In this document: positions 1-7,700 of the stretch, piece by piece
Position numbering within the stretch: position 1 is the first letter of the stretch
How the letters are laid out: every line of letters begins with the position of its first letter
Assembly (NCBI GenBank): GCA_035646975.1
Contig: DASROJ010000318.1
Span: 1-8,543 of the forward strand
Direction: 5' to 3'
Source of the DNA: DASROJ01 sp035646975
GTDB taxonomy: Bacteria > Acidobacteriota > Polarisedimenticolia > JACPZX01 > DASXTC01
Length of the DNA stretch: 8,543 nucleotides
The notes under the pieces: model-generated
Told to the model about the DNA's origin: nothing
The model's input: only the letters and a program-made list of their open reading frames with translations
Database searches by the model: none
Translations under genes and position numbers: made by a program

Positions 1-933
1 GACTTGATGAACGCCTCGAGCGCCGGCACGCGGAGCCAGTGCCCGAAGTGCCGGGCCGACGTCGAGATTCGCGGCACCGAGCCCTCCGCGACGATCGCCG
101 CGCGGCCGCGTCTCGATGACTCGGCAGGGGTTGCCACGCGTCGAATCGATTCGCGAAGCCTCGGGCTTGCTGGACTCAGCCAGCCGCAGACTCCTCCCGG
201 CGGAATGGATCTCGAGGCGTTCATCAAGTCGAGAGACGCCGACCACGCGGCACAGCCTCCTCCGCAGGATACCGGAGTCGCCGCAGCGTTGATGAAACCA
301 CCGGTTGCCGAGATGGAGAAGATAGCGGTGGGTATCCGCGAGGCGGCACGGGGATTCGACGCCTCCGCACCGCTGCCGGCACGCTCCACCCCGGCGCCGG
401 CTCACGACCAGGTGGCCGAGCACCGGGGCGAGGACGGCGACAGGGAGCAACGCCCGAATGTCGTTCGCCCGCAACGCACAGCCGAGTCGGCCCTTCCGGT
501 GCGTCCCTATCCCGCGTCGCGTGGTTTGATCCTGGGAGCGGTGGCGGGCATCCTCGTCGGGGCCGGATCGATGGCGCTGACGATGCTGGATCCCGGCCTG
601 GTCGGGCAGCTGGTGACCCCGCTTCCGCAGGGCATCGGCGCTCTGGGGCTTCCTGAGCCGGCGTTGCGCATCCTGCTTCCGGCACTGCTGGGCTCACTGT
701 CCGGTTTCATCGCCGCGGCGGCCGGGTCTCCCTCCCGCGATCAGCGGGCGCTGCGTCTTGGACGCGCGGCGGGGTTCGCGCTGCTCGCGGGTCTGGCCTG
801 CGGCCTGACGACCAGTCTGCTGACAGGGGAGGGGTTGAAAGTTTGGCCCATCGCGAACTGGATGCGCGACCTGCTGCTGGTTGGACTTGTCACAACGGCC
901 CTCGACAGGATCATCCCCCAGCCTCGTCACTGA
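1..933 (+). CDS. Zinc-ribbon (CxxC) membrane protein of unknown function, 5' partial
   Basis: The reading frame is open to the left edge, so the true start is probably upstream. The first visible residues end in a CPKC knuckle and then ADVEIRG. This looks like the second half of an MJ0042/zinc-ribbon domain, in which an earlier CxxC pair (outside the window) would complete the metal site. No second CxxC lies downstream, which supports truncation rather than a start at the TTG at 4 or ATG at 7. Counting from codon 4, residues 25-170 are a Pro/Ala/Arg-rich, probably disordered linker. After it come hydrophobic segments at about 173-195, 218-240, 253-273 and a weaker one at 288-303. The layout suggests a cytoplasmic zinc ribbon tethered by a linker to a small C-terminal membrane domain. 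I do not recognise the membrane part and assign no function. Similar ribbon-linker-membrane proteins of unknown role occur in several high-GC phyla. Confidence 0.8.
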   Translation, partial: DLMNASSAGTRSQCPKCRADVEIRGTEPSATIAARPRLDDSAGVATRRIDSRSLGLAGLSQPQTPPGGMDLEAFIKSRDADHAAQPPPQDTGVAAALMKPPVAEMEKIAVGIREAARGFDASAPLPARSTPAPAHDQVAEHRGEDGDREQRPNVVRPQRTAESALPVRPYPASRGLILGAVAGILVGAGSMALTMLDPGLVGQLVTPLPQGIGALGLPEPALRILLPALLGSLSGFIAAAAGSPSRDQRALRLGRAAGFALLAGLACGLTTSLLTGEGLKVWPIANWMRDLLLVGLVTTALDRIIPQPRH

Positions 934-990
934 ACCTGCCTGAATCTCCCTGAACCTCCCTGATTCTCCCTTGTCCTGCCCCTGGCCTCC
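931..990 (+). repeat. Degenerate 10-bp tandem repeat (about six units)
   Basis: Six consecutive decamers can be read in register: TGAACCTGCC, TGAATCTCCC, TGAACCTCCC, TGATTCTCCC, TTGTCCTGCC and CCTGGCCTCC. The first four are nearly identical and the last two decay. The array begins exactly on the TGA stop codon of the upstream gene. Because the period is not a multiple of three, the TGA copies at 931, 941, 951 and 961 place a stop in all three forward frames. It is probably a slippage-generated repeat. Any role as a translational or transcriptional boundary is unproven. Confidence 0.75.
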
Positions 991-1010
991 GGCGACCATC
1001 GCGGCAGCTG

Positions 1011-1019
1011 TGCTAGAAT
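1011..1019 (+). promoter_or_regulatory. Putative extended -10 promoter for the 1087-3158 gene pair
   Basis: TGCTAGAAT contains the extended -10 TGn followed by TAGAAT (5 of 6 to TATAAT) at 1014-1019. No convincing -35 hexamer lies 16-18 bp upstream (GGCGAC at 991-996), which fits an extended -10 promoter. Transcription would start near 1026, giving a leader of about 60 nt to the start chosen at 1087. The same CTAGAAT core recurs in front of glnE. Confidence 0.45.
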
Positions 1020-1071
1020 CCTCTGGCCATTTCGCAGCGGCCGGCACATCCGAGCCAATCCCATGACCATG

Positions 1072-1077
1072 AAGGAG
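1072..1077 (+). promoter_or_regulatory. Ribosome binding site that fixes the start at 1087
   Basis: AAGGAG lies 9 nt before the ATG at 1087. The ATGs at 1063 and 1069 are in the same frame but have no purine-rich site in front of them, and using either would make this Shine-Dalgarno part of the coding sequence. The ATG at 1087 also gives a cleaner signal peptide. Confidence 0.7.
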
Positions 1078-1086
1078 ATCGGGCAG

Positions 1087-2202
1087 ATGTCGAGGGCTCC
1101 TTATCGTTGTTCCGGAAGGCGCGCCACCACCAGCTCTTTTCTGGCGCTCCTGATGCTGTGTTTCGTTGCCTCGCTTGCGCGAGCGGGCGATGGTGATGTG
1201 ACGAAGCTCACTTTCTACCCTTCGTTGCAGCTCCGGTTCGTTGACGGCCAGCCCCACAACTACTTTTTCTCACAGGCCCAGGTGGTCAACGTCAGCGGCA
1301 TCCCGATGACCGGCCTCGTCCTGCGTCAGAAATTTCCCGAGGGAATGACGGCGAAGCTGCTCTCAGCCGACGCCCAGTCCGTTTTCAAACGGCCGCCGGA
1401 ATTCACAGAGAGCCTCGACAACAATGTCTACACCGCGAAGCTGCCTGAGCTGAGGGTGGCCGAGGCGATCTCTCTGGCCGTGGAGCTCACCTACGGCGGG
1501 CGGCCCGGCGCGACGACCTTCCCGGGCATCGAAGTCGAGTACTCGCAGGCAGGTCAGCAGGGCAAGCAGGTGGGGCCGGACCAGACGTGGGATCTCTCCA
1601 AGTACACGAAATACTCAGGAACGCTGAGGGAGTTCATCAAGCGGTACGCGGGGGTCGATCTGAGCATTCCCAATGACGAGGAAGACTGGGGCTTCACGAA
1701 TCTCGTGGCCCGCGCGGCCGGCAAACCCTCCACCGGGCCGGTGGAGATCGAGACCGACACGGCGGGTCGATTGAAGTTCAGCCTGCAGGCGGGGGCACCC
1801 GGCTCGCTTCGCCAGCTGATGCTCCTTCGCAGGCCTCTGGACCCGGCGCGGCAGCCCAAGGCGACCGACGAAGTCCGGAGGTTCGTCCTCGACCAGGTGC
1901 AGGCCACCGCCGACTTCACCCTCGATGCCGACAACATTTCGATCCAGAAGCAGAAGGTCGGACGCCTGGATGCCTGGGTGGCCCAGACGACCTGGCGCGA
2001 CCGGGTCAAGGATCGAATGGGGGAGGGCCCGTCGCGCTGGTATGTCTTTCCGGACGAGAAGGGCGCCAACCTGTATGTGGTCAACATTTCGGCTCAGGGC
2101 AGGGGTGCGGGCCCGGGCAAGGCAGACGCTCCCAACCCGGGACGCGACCAGGAGCTGATGACCCAGCTCGAAGGGATCGTCAAGTCATTGCGTCTGATGT
2201 AA
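1087..2202 (+). CDS. Exported protein of unknown function, two-domain beta-rich
   Basis: With the ATG at 1087 the product is 371 residues; longer starts at 1063 and 1069 are possible. Residues 1-33 form a signal peptide: a basic start with RR at 11-12, a hydrophobic core FLALLMLCFVASL, and an ARA-G cleavage site after residue 33. The protein should therefore be exported to the periplasm or beyond. Mature residues from about 35 to 165 include VVNVSGIPMTGLVL, KFPEGM and a run of beta-type strands, resembling DUF11-like or other Ig-like sandwich domains. The last 120 residues (RRFVLDQV, GRLDAWVAQTTW, RWYVFPDEKGANLYVVNISA, LEGIVKSLRL) have the strand-helix pattern of PsbP/DUF1795-like domains, whose typical ending is a helix and a 'SLR' strand. 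Both fold calls are inference from pattern. The gene is followed after 32 nt by another exported protein gene, so the two are probably co-transcribed. No catalytic motif is visible. Confidence 0.8.
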   Translation: MSRAPYRCSGRRATTSSFLALLMLCFVASLARAGDGDVTKLTFYPSLQLRFVDGQPHNYFFSQAQVVNVSGIPMTGLVLRQKFPEGMTAKLLSADAQSVFKRPPEFTESLDNNVYTAKLPELRVAEAISLAVELTYGGRPGATTFPGIEVEYSQAGQQGKQVGPDQTWDLSKYTKYSGTLREFIKRYAGVDLSIPNDEEDWGFTNLVARAAGKPSTGPVEIETDTAGRLKFSLQAGAPGSLRQLMLLRRPLDPARQPKATDEVRRFVLDQVQATADFTLDADNISIQKQKVGRLDAWVAQTTWRDRVKDRMGEGPSRWYVFPDEKGANLYVVNISAQGRGAGPGKADAPNPGRDQELMTQLEGIVKSLRLM

Positions 2203-2234
2203 CGGGCATCCTCCTCCCGCGAAAGGCCGGCAGC

Positions 2235-3158
2235 ATGTCGAGCCCATCGCATCGGACCAGTAGATTGAGCCTCCCGGCCGGGGCAGCCCTGTTCCTCATG
2301 CTGCTGTTCGGCTGCTCCGGCGGCGCCACCGCCGGTGTGGAGAACCTGACCCTTTATCAGAAGACGGCGCGAGCCGCACTCGTGGTTCGGGCGAGGGCCA
2401 TCTCCGATTCGACCCGCAGGCCGGAGATGGAGGTCCTGGAGGTCTACAAGGGGAGTTATCCCGCTCACAGCCTGACCATCGCTCCCCATTTCGAGGACTA
2501 TGGGAGCCCCACCCCCTGGCTGCGGCGGGAGGTGTTCCGCAAGGGGGTGGAATCAGTGCTGTTCCTGTCACCGTACCAGGATGAATTCGGGCGGGACGAA
2601 GGCGCCGGCACCTTCGCGCTGCTCAACGCCGACCAGGGGAAACTCGACGTGCCCGCGGAGGGGGGCGATGCCCTCATCGCGGCCGTGCGGAAGTTCGTCG
2701 GCATCCTCTCGCTCGAACAGAGCGACCGCCAGTCGGCCGCCCTGCGAGGGCTGCTCGGCGACAAGAACCCGTTCCTCGTGGAAGCCGCGCTGTCCGAGTG
2801 CCGCAAGTTTCGACTGGGCCAGGCCGAGGACACCGATGCCCTGTTCTCGCTTCTGGGGAGCCGGCGCGCCGAGTTCAGGGCCGGGGCGCTGACGATTCTG
2901 GGCCAGATGCTGACCGATCAGCGGACCCTGGGCGGACCCGAGATCCCATCCCGGCAGGCGATCTTCGAACGCGTCGCCGCGCGGGCACGGATGGACGAGG
3001 ATGAAGGCGTGCGGAAGGAGTCCGTCGCGGTGCTCGGCGCGTTTGCCGATTCGGCGGCGCTCGCGCTCATCGAGAGCATCGGTCGAAGCGACGCGAGTCA
3101 GAGCGTCCGCTACCAGGCACAGGTGACGGCGTTCAGGCTCCGGGAGAAACTGCACTGA
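2235..3158 (+). CDS. Probable lipoprotein with C-terminal HEAT-like repeats
   Basis: The product has 307 residues. A basic N-terminus and the hydrophobic stretch AGAALFLMLLFGC end in Cys27, a plausible but imperfect lipobox (Phe at -2). Cleavage by signal peptidase I after ATA (residue 33) is the alternative; either way the protein is exported. Residues 35-140 (ALVVRARAI, VLEVYKGSYP, KGVESVLFLSPYQD, TFALLNADQGKLDV) form a beta-rich domain. It follows the pattern of bacterial secreted domains whose 'xxVYKG' and 'GxxxLLFL' strands resemble TIMP/NTR-like OB folds; this is inference. Residues 165-300 carry three or four HEAT-like helical pairs (SAALRGLLGDKNPFLVEAAL, FRAGALTILGQML, VRKESVAVLGAFAD, VRYQAQVTAFRL), which usually serve protein binding. 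GAAAGG at 2221-2226 is a moderate ribosome site 8 nt before the ATG. The gene lies 32 nt after the preceding exported protein gene and probably shares its promoter. The substrate or partner is unknown. Confidence 0.85.
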   Translation: MSSPSHRTSRLSLPAGAALFLMLLFGCSGGATAGVENLTLYQKTARAALVVRARAISDSTRRPEMEVLEVYKGSYPAHSLTIAPHFEDYGSPTPWLRREVFRKGVESVLFLSPYQDEFGRDEGAGTFALLNADQGKLDVPAEGGDALIAAVRKFVGILSLEQSDRQSAALRGLLGDKNPFLVEAALSECRKFRLGQAEDTDALFSLLGSRRAEFRAGALTILGQMLTDQRTLGGPEIPSRQAIFERVAARARMDEDEGVRKESVAVLGAFADSAALALIESIGRSDASQSVRYQAQVTAFRLREKLH

Positions 3159-3164
3159 GATTCG

Positions 3165-3192
3165 TTGACATGCAGGAAGGCCGGAATATAAT
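3165..3192 (+). promoter_or_regulatory. Consensus sigma70 promoter of glnA
   Basis: TTGACA at 3165-3170 and TATAAT at 3187-3192 both match the consensus perfectly, with a 16-bp spacer. The -35 box starts 7 nt after the stop codon of the lipoprotein gene. Predicted initiation is near 3199, leaving a leader of about 70 nt before glnA. I see no sigma54 -24/-12 element (GG-N10-GC type) in this gap, so expression looks strong and housekeeping. Confidence 0.85.
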
Positions 3193-3227
3193 CAGGTTCT
3201 ACGTCAGGCGACCCACATTCTTCTGAT

Positions 3228-3261
3228 CTCGCCCCATTCCGCCGAAGGGGCCCATCGCGAG
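3228..3261 (+). promoter_or_regulatory. Possible leader hairpin overlapping the glnA ribosome binding site
   Basis: GCCCC at 3231-3235 can pair with GGGGC at 3247-3251 (11-nt loop). CTC at 3228-3230 can extend the stem by pairing with GAG at 3259-3261, across a 7-nt bulge. The outer pairs would cover part of the GAGG Shine-Dalgarno (3259-3262) that lies 7 nt before the glnA ATG. This is a short structure in GC-rich DNA, so chance is a real alternative. Confidence 0.3.
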
Positions 3262-3269
3262 GCGATTCC

Positions 3270-4682
3270 ATGAAGCCGTCCGAAGTCTTGCAGCTTTGCA
3301 GGGACAAGAACATCAAGATCGTCGATATCAAGTTCATGGATTTCCCCGGTCTCTGGCAGCACTGCTCCTTTCCGACCCACGAGTTGAGCGAAGCGTCCTT
3401 CCAGAACGGTTTCGGCTTCGACGGCTCGTCGATCCGCGGCTGGCAGAGCATCAACGAGAGCGACATGCTGGTGGTGCCCGACGCCGCCACCGCCGTGATC
3501 GATCCGTTTCGCGACACGCCGACGATTCATCTCGTCGGCAACATCATCGACCCGATCACGAAGGAAAAATACAGCCGCGATCCGCGCAACATCGCCCAGA
3601 AGGCCGAGGCCTATCTCGTCCAGACCGGAATCGCCGACACGGTGTATTTCGGCTCCGAGGCGGAGTTCTTCGTGTTCGACGACATCAGGTTCGACCAGAA
3701 CGAACACGAGGGGTACTACCACATCGATTCGATCGAAGGCCGGTGGAACTCCGGCAGGGACGAGAAGCCGAACCTCGGGTACAAGCCGCGCTTCAAGGAA
3801 GGCTACTTTCCGGTGCCGCCGACCGACGCCTACCAGGACCTGCGAAGCGAGATGGTCATGAACATGGAGATGTGCGGTCTCACCGTCGAGGCCCACCATC
3901 ATGAAGTGGCCACCGCGGGGCAGATGGAGATCGACATCAAGTACGCCAACCTGACGCGGTGCGCGGACAACATCATGCTCTTCAAGTACATCGTGAAGAA
4001 CACCGCGCACAAGCACAACAAGACGGTCACGTTCATGCCCAAGCCACTGTATGGCGACAACGGCTCCGGCATGCACTGCCACCAGAGCCTCTGGCGGGCG
4101 GGCAAGCCGCTGTTCGCCGGCAACAGCTATGCCGGGATGTCCGAGATGGCGCTTCACTACATCGGGGGTCTTCTCAAGCACGCGGCCGCCGTGGTCGCCT
4201 TCGCAGCGCCGACCACCAACTCGTACAAACGCCTCGTGCCCGGGTTCGAGGCTCCGGTGAACCTGGCCTACTCGAGACGCAATCGTTCCGCCGCAATCCG
4301 CATCCCGATGTACTCGCAGGAACCGAAGGCCAAGCGGCTCGAGTTCAGGCCGCCCGACCCGTCGTGCAATCCTTATCTCGCCTACGCCGCCATGATGATG
4401 GCGGGTCTCGACGGGATCCAGAACAAGATCGACCCGGGCCAGCCGCTCGACAAGGACATCTACGGTCTGGGGGCCGAGGAGCTCAAGAAGGTCCCGACGC
4501 TTCCCGGCTCGCTCGAGGAATCGCTCAACGCGCTGGGGAAGGACTACGAGTTCCTGCTCAAGGGCGACGTGTTCACCGAGGACGTCATCCACACCTGGAT
4601 CGACTACAAGACCAGGCACGAAGTGCAGCCTCTCCGGATGAGGCCGCATCCGTACGAGTTCTCCCTCTACTACGACATCTAG
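3270..4682 (+). CDS. glnA: Glutamine synthetase type I (GSI-beta)
   Basis: This enzyme makes glutamine from glutamate, ammonia and ATP in the cytoplasm and is the main route of ammonium assimilation. The 470 residues match the usual length of GSI subunits, which form dodecamers. Visible signatures in order are: GFDGSSIRGW with Asp51; the metal-binding SEAEFF (Glu130, Glu132); the paired glutamates of HEVATAGQMEI (Glu212, Glu220); the ATP-site NGSGMHCHQS (264-273, His269 and His271); the glutamate loop VPGFEAPVN with Glu327; RNRSAAIRIP (Arg339, Arg344); and RLEFRPPDPS. The adenylylation loop DKDIYGL carries Tyr398, equivalent to E. coli Tyr397, and the GSI-beta insertion near 146-180 is present. 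The enzyme should therefore be switched off by AMP transfer to Tyr398. The gene for the likely modifying enzyme, glnE, is next downstream. The start ATG has GAGG 7 nt upstream and a consensus promoter behind it. Confidence 0.98.
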   Translation: MKPSEVLQLCRDKNIKIVDIKFMDFPGLWQHCSFPTHELSEASFQNGFGFDGSSIRGWQSINESDMLVVPDAATAVIDPFRDTPTIHLVGNIIDPITKEKYSRDPRNIAQKAEAYLVQTGIADTVYFGSEAEFFVFDDIRFDQNEHEGYYHIDSIEGRWNSGRDEKPNLGYKPRFKEGYFPVPPTDAYQDLRSEMVMNMEMCGLTVEAHHHEVATAGQMEIDIKYANLTRCADNIMLFKYIVKNTAHKHNKTVTFMPKPLYGDNGSGMHCHQSLWRAGKPLFAGNSYAGMSEMALHYIGGLLKHAAAVVAFAAPTTNSYKRLVPGFEAPVNLAYSRRNRSAAIRIPMYSQEPKAKRLEFRPPDPSCNPYLAYAAMMMAGLDGIQNKIDPGQPLDKDIYGLGAEELKKVPTLPGSLEESLNALGKDYEFLLKGDVFTEDVIHTWIDYKTRHEVQPLRMRPHPYEFSLYYDI

Positions 4683-4722
4683 ACATCAGCCTCAGCACCG
4701 CGCTCGAAGACCGCACCGGCCG

Positions 4723-4747
4723 CCGCCGCTCCGACTCGGAGCGGCGG
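4723..4747 (+). terminator. Hairpin terminator after glnA
   Basis: An 11-bp perfect stem pairs 4723-4733 (CCGCCGCTCCG) with 4737-4747 (CGGAGCGGCGG) around a 3-nt ACT loop, 41 nt after the glnA stop. The tail TTGTCC is only weakly T-rich, so termination may be incomplete or helped by other factors. The -35 box proposed for glnE begins on the next base. Confidence 0.7.
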
Positions 4748-4776
4748 TTGTCCGGGTTGAGCGCCGGGCCTAGAAT
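4748..4776 (+). promoter_or_regulatory. Putative glnE promoter giving a leaderless transcript
   Basis: TTGTCC at 4748-4753 (4 of 6 to consensus) and TAGAAT at 4771-4776 (5 of 6) are separated by 17 bp. Normal initiation 6-8 nt after the -10 would fall at 4782-4784, which is the ATG of glnE at 4783. No Shine-Dalgarno lies before that ATG, which agrees with a leaderless mRNA. Confidence 0.55.
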
Positions 4777-4782
4777 ATCCAC

Positions 4783-7700
4783 ATGCCATGCCCGTCCGCC
4801 GAGGAGATCCAGGAGTTCTGCCGGAGGACGCTCGACGATCCTGTGCGCTGCGCCGCCGACATGCAGCGTATCGCGCAGGCAGGTGATCCGGAAGCCATTC
4901 TTTCGCACCTGACGCGGCTGCTTCCCGATGCGCCCGACCCCGATCTCGCGCTGGTGCATCTCGAGCGCTACAGCCGGGCCAGGACGCCTCCCACCGACGC
5001 GGAATCGTTCCAGATCCTGCTCACCATGTTCGGCTTCAGCCCCTACCTGGCGGAGTCGCTCATCAGGGAGGGTGACTACCTCCCGAGCCTGCTGCGGGCC
5101 CGCCGCCAGGGGGCATGGGGGATCGCGGAGTATCGCGACGACATCGCCCGATGGCTGCGGATCGATCATGCCGACGCGTGGGACTCGCTGCGCACGTTCA
5201 AGCGACGCGCCACGCTGAGGATCGCGCTGCGGGACCTGCAGCGGCGGGAGTCACTGCCCGAGGTCTGCCGGGAGATTTCCTGCGAGGCCGATGCGTTGAT
5301 CCAGTGCGGCCTCGAGATCGTGATGCCGGCGCTGCTGGAACGGTTCGGGCACCCCCAGGCCTTCGACGACTCGGGAAGGACCATCCCGGCCACGCTCTCT
5401 GTCATCGCGCTGGGCAAGCTGGGTGGCCAGGAGTTGAACTACTCGTCGGACATCGACCTTCTTTTCATCTATTCGGCCGACGGGGAGACCACGGGGACCA
5501 CCGGCCACCCCGAAACCCAGATTACCAACAAGGAGTTCTTCACCATCGTTTGCGAGCAGCTCGCGCGGGGCCTGGGCCACATCGGGACGGAGGGGCAGCT
5601 GTTCCGGGTCGATTGCGGGCTGCGCCCCGGCGGGCGCGACGGTGACTTGACCACCCCTCTGCAGGCCGCGCAGGTCTACTACCGGACCTGGGCGCGGGCA
5701 TGGGAGCGCCAGGCGCTCATCAAGGCGCGACCCTGCGCCGGGGACCCTGACCTCGGGATGCGCTTCCTGACGTCTCTTGAACCGGTCGTCTACCCCGAGA
5801 CACCGGATCCCGGCACCATCGACGGCATCCGGGAGATGAAGGACCGCATCGACGCCCACCTCGCCCGCCGGGGTGAGGGCGTCTCGAACATCAAGCTCGG
5901 CACGGGCGGCATCCGTGAGATCGAATTCACGGTACAGGCGATCCAGATGCTCCATGGCGGCCTGGAGCCCTGGATACGAGAGCCCAATACACTGCTCGCG
6001 ATGCACCGGCTGGCCGACAAGGGGTTCCTGTCGCTGGCCGAGTATGGCGCCCTGTCGGCCGCGTACACTTTTCTTCGGGAGGTGGAGCACAGACTCCAGA
6101 TTCAGCGCAACCTGCAGCGATCGGTCATTCCCTCGGAAGCGCGTGATCTCCGGGTCCTGGCCCGGACCATGGGGTACCGCGACAGCATCCATCGGCAGGA
6201 ATCGGGCGGCTTCCTGGCGGATCTCGACGCCCATCGCGCCGCCGTGCGGTCGGTGTACGACGCCATCATCGGCAAACTCTCCCAGGTCCGGCTCGAGGAG
6301 TCGCCCTCGCCCGACCCCTTCCTCGATGATCCGGGCGACGCCGGCATCGTACGACTGCTGACCGATGCCGGCATCAAGGACGGCGAGGCCCTTCTGGGAA
6401 GCGTCAAGGCGATCGCCCGGTTGCTGACGGCCTCCGGCACCGGGCTGGCCTCCGCCTCTGTCCGCCGCGAATTCCGGCGGGTCACGCCGGTGCTCCTGAA
6501 GGAGCTGGCTGGCGTTCACAACCCGCTGCGCGCGCTGCGAACCATGGAACGGTTCCTCGCGACGCTGGGGCTCGATTGGGCTGCCTTGAAGGATTTGCTG
6601 CAAAGACGCGAGCTCTTCGCGCCTCTTATCCGTCTGTTCGCGGGAAGCCATCTGCTCTCCTCCGCGCTGATGCATCGGCCCGAGCTCGTGCTCGAGGAAG
6701 GATTCGGCCTGGCCATCGCCCGGGACCGGACCGTCAGCGACCATCTGGCTCACCTCGCCGAGGGGCGGGCCGCCGCGACCGATCCGCGCATGCTGGCTTC
6801 GTTCCTGCGCGTCTATCACGGAAATCAGATCCTTTACATCGGACTGAAAGACCTCAACAAGCAGGCCAGACCCGCGGCGGTGGCTCGCGCCCTGAGCGAT
6901 CTCGCCGAGGCCATCGTCCGGACGGTGGTGACAGCCAGGGCCGCGGAAGCCGGCTGGCCCATATCGGAAGACGCAGCGGGCGCGGTCACGCCAGGGTTCG
7001 TGGTCCTGGGGCTGGGCAAGCTCGGTTATCGCGAGCTCGACTATGCCTCGGACCTGGACCTCGTCTTTCTCTACGACGCGGGCAGGGATCAGGAAGCCGA
7101 GCGGCACGCCGCGGCCAACCGGCTGGCCAGCATGACCGTGGAGATGCTCGCGGCGATCACCCGGGACGGGTCGCTCTACGCGGTGGATACGCGCCTCAGA
7201 CCGTTCGGCGCGGAAGGGGAGCTGGCGCAACCGATCCATCGGCTCGAGGAATATTTTACGGCCACCGCGGGGGTGTGGGAAATGCAGTCGTTCCTCAAGG
7301 CACGACCGCTGGCGGGCGACCTCGACCTTGGCTGGACCGTGACGCGCAGTCTCGAGTCGTTCGTGCTGGAGCGCGCGGCCTCGCTCGACTTGTCGACGGC
7401 CGTGCGCGAAATGAAGACACGGCTCGAGCAGGAGTCCACGAGCCGCGCCCCGACGGCCACCGACATCAAGCTCGGCCCCGGCGGCCTCAACGCGATCCAG
7501 TTCACGATCCAGTGCCTGCAGCTGCGTCACAGGATCCCCTCGCCTCCCAACAAGCGGACGACACGACTGCTGGCGCTGCTGCACGAGCAGGGGCTGCTCG
7601 ACGACGAGGCATACCAGGTTTTTTTCATGGGGCACCAGTTCATCGGGCGTCTCGAGCACCAGCTGCGGCTGATCCATGGCAGGGCGCTCACACGACTGCC

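Noticed and set aside
1063..1086. Upstream ATG starts for the signal-peptide protein
   Set aside because: They would place the AAGGAG ribosome site inside the coding sequence, lack their own site and add a charged extension (MTMKEIGQ) to a normal signal peptide.
3204..4649. 481-codon open frame on the minus strand opposite glnA
   Set aside because: It mirrors glnA in a complementary frame, has low-complexity Val/Arg/His/Glu composition and no start signals; the plus-strand gene is unmistakable.
5251..7677. 808-codon open frame on the minus strand opposite glnE
   Set aside because: It lies wholly inside a confidently assigned gene, its translation is Arg/Gly/Pro/Gln/His-rich with no domain, and long antisense frames are expected in high-GC DNA with strong third-position bias.
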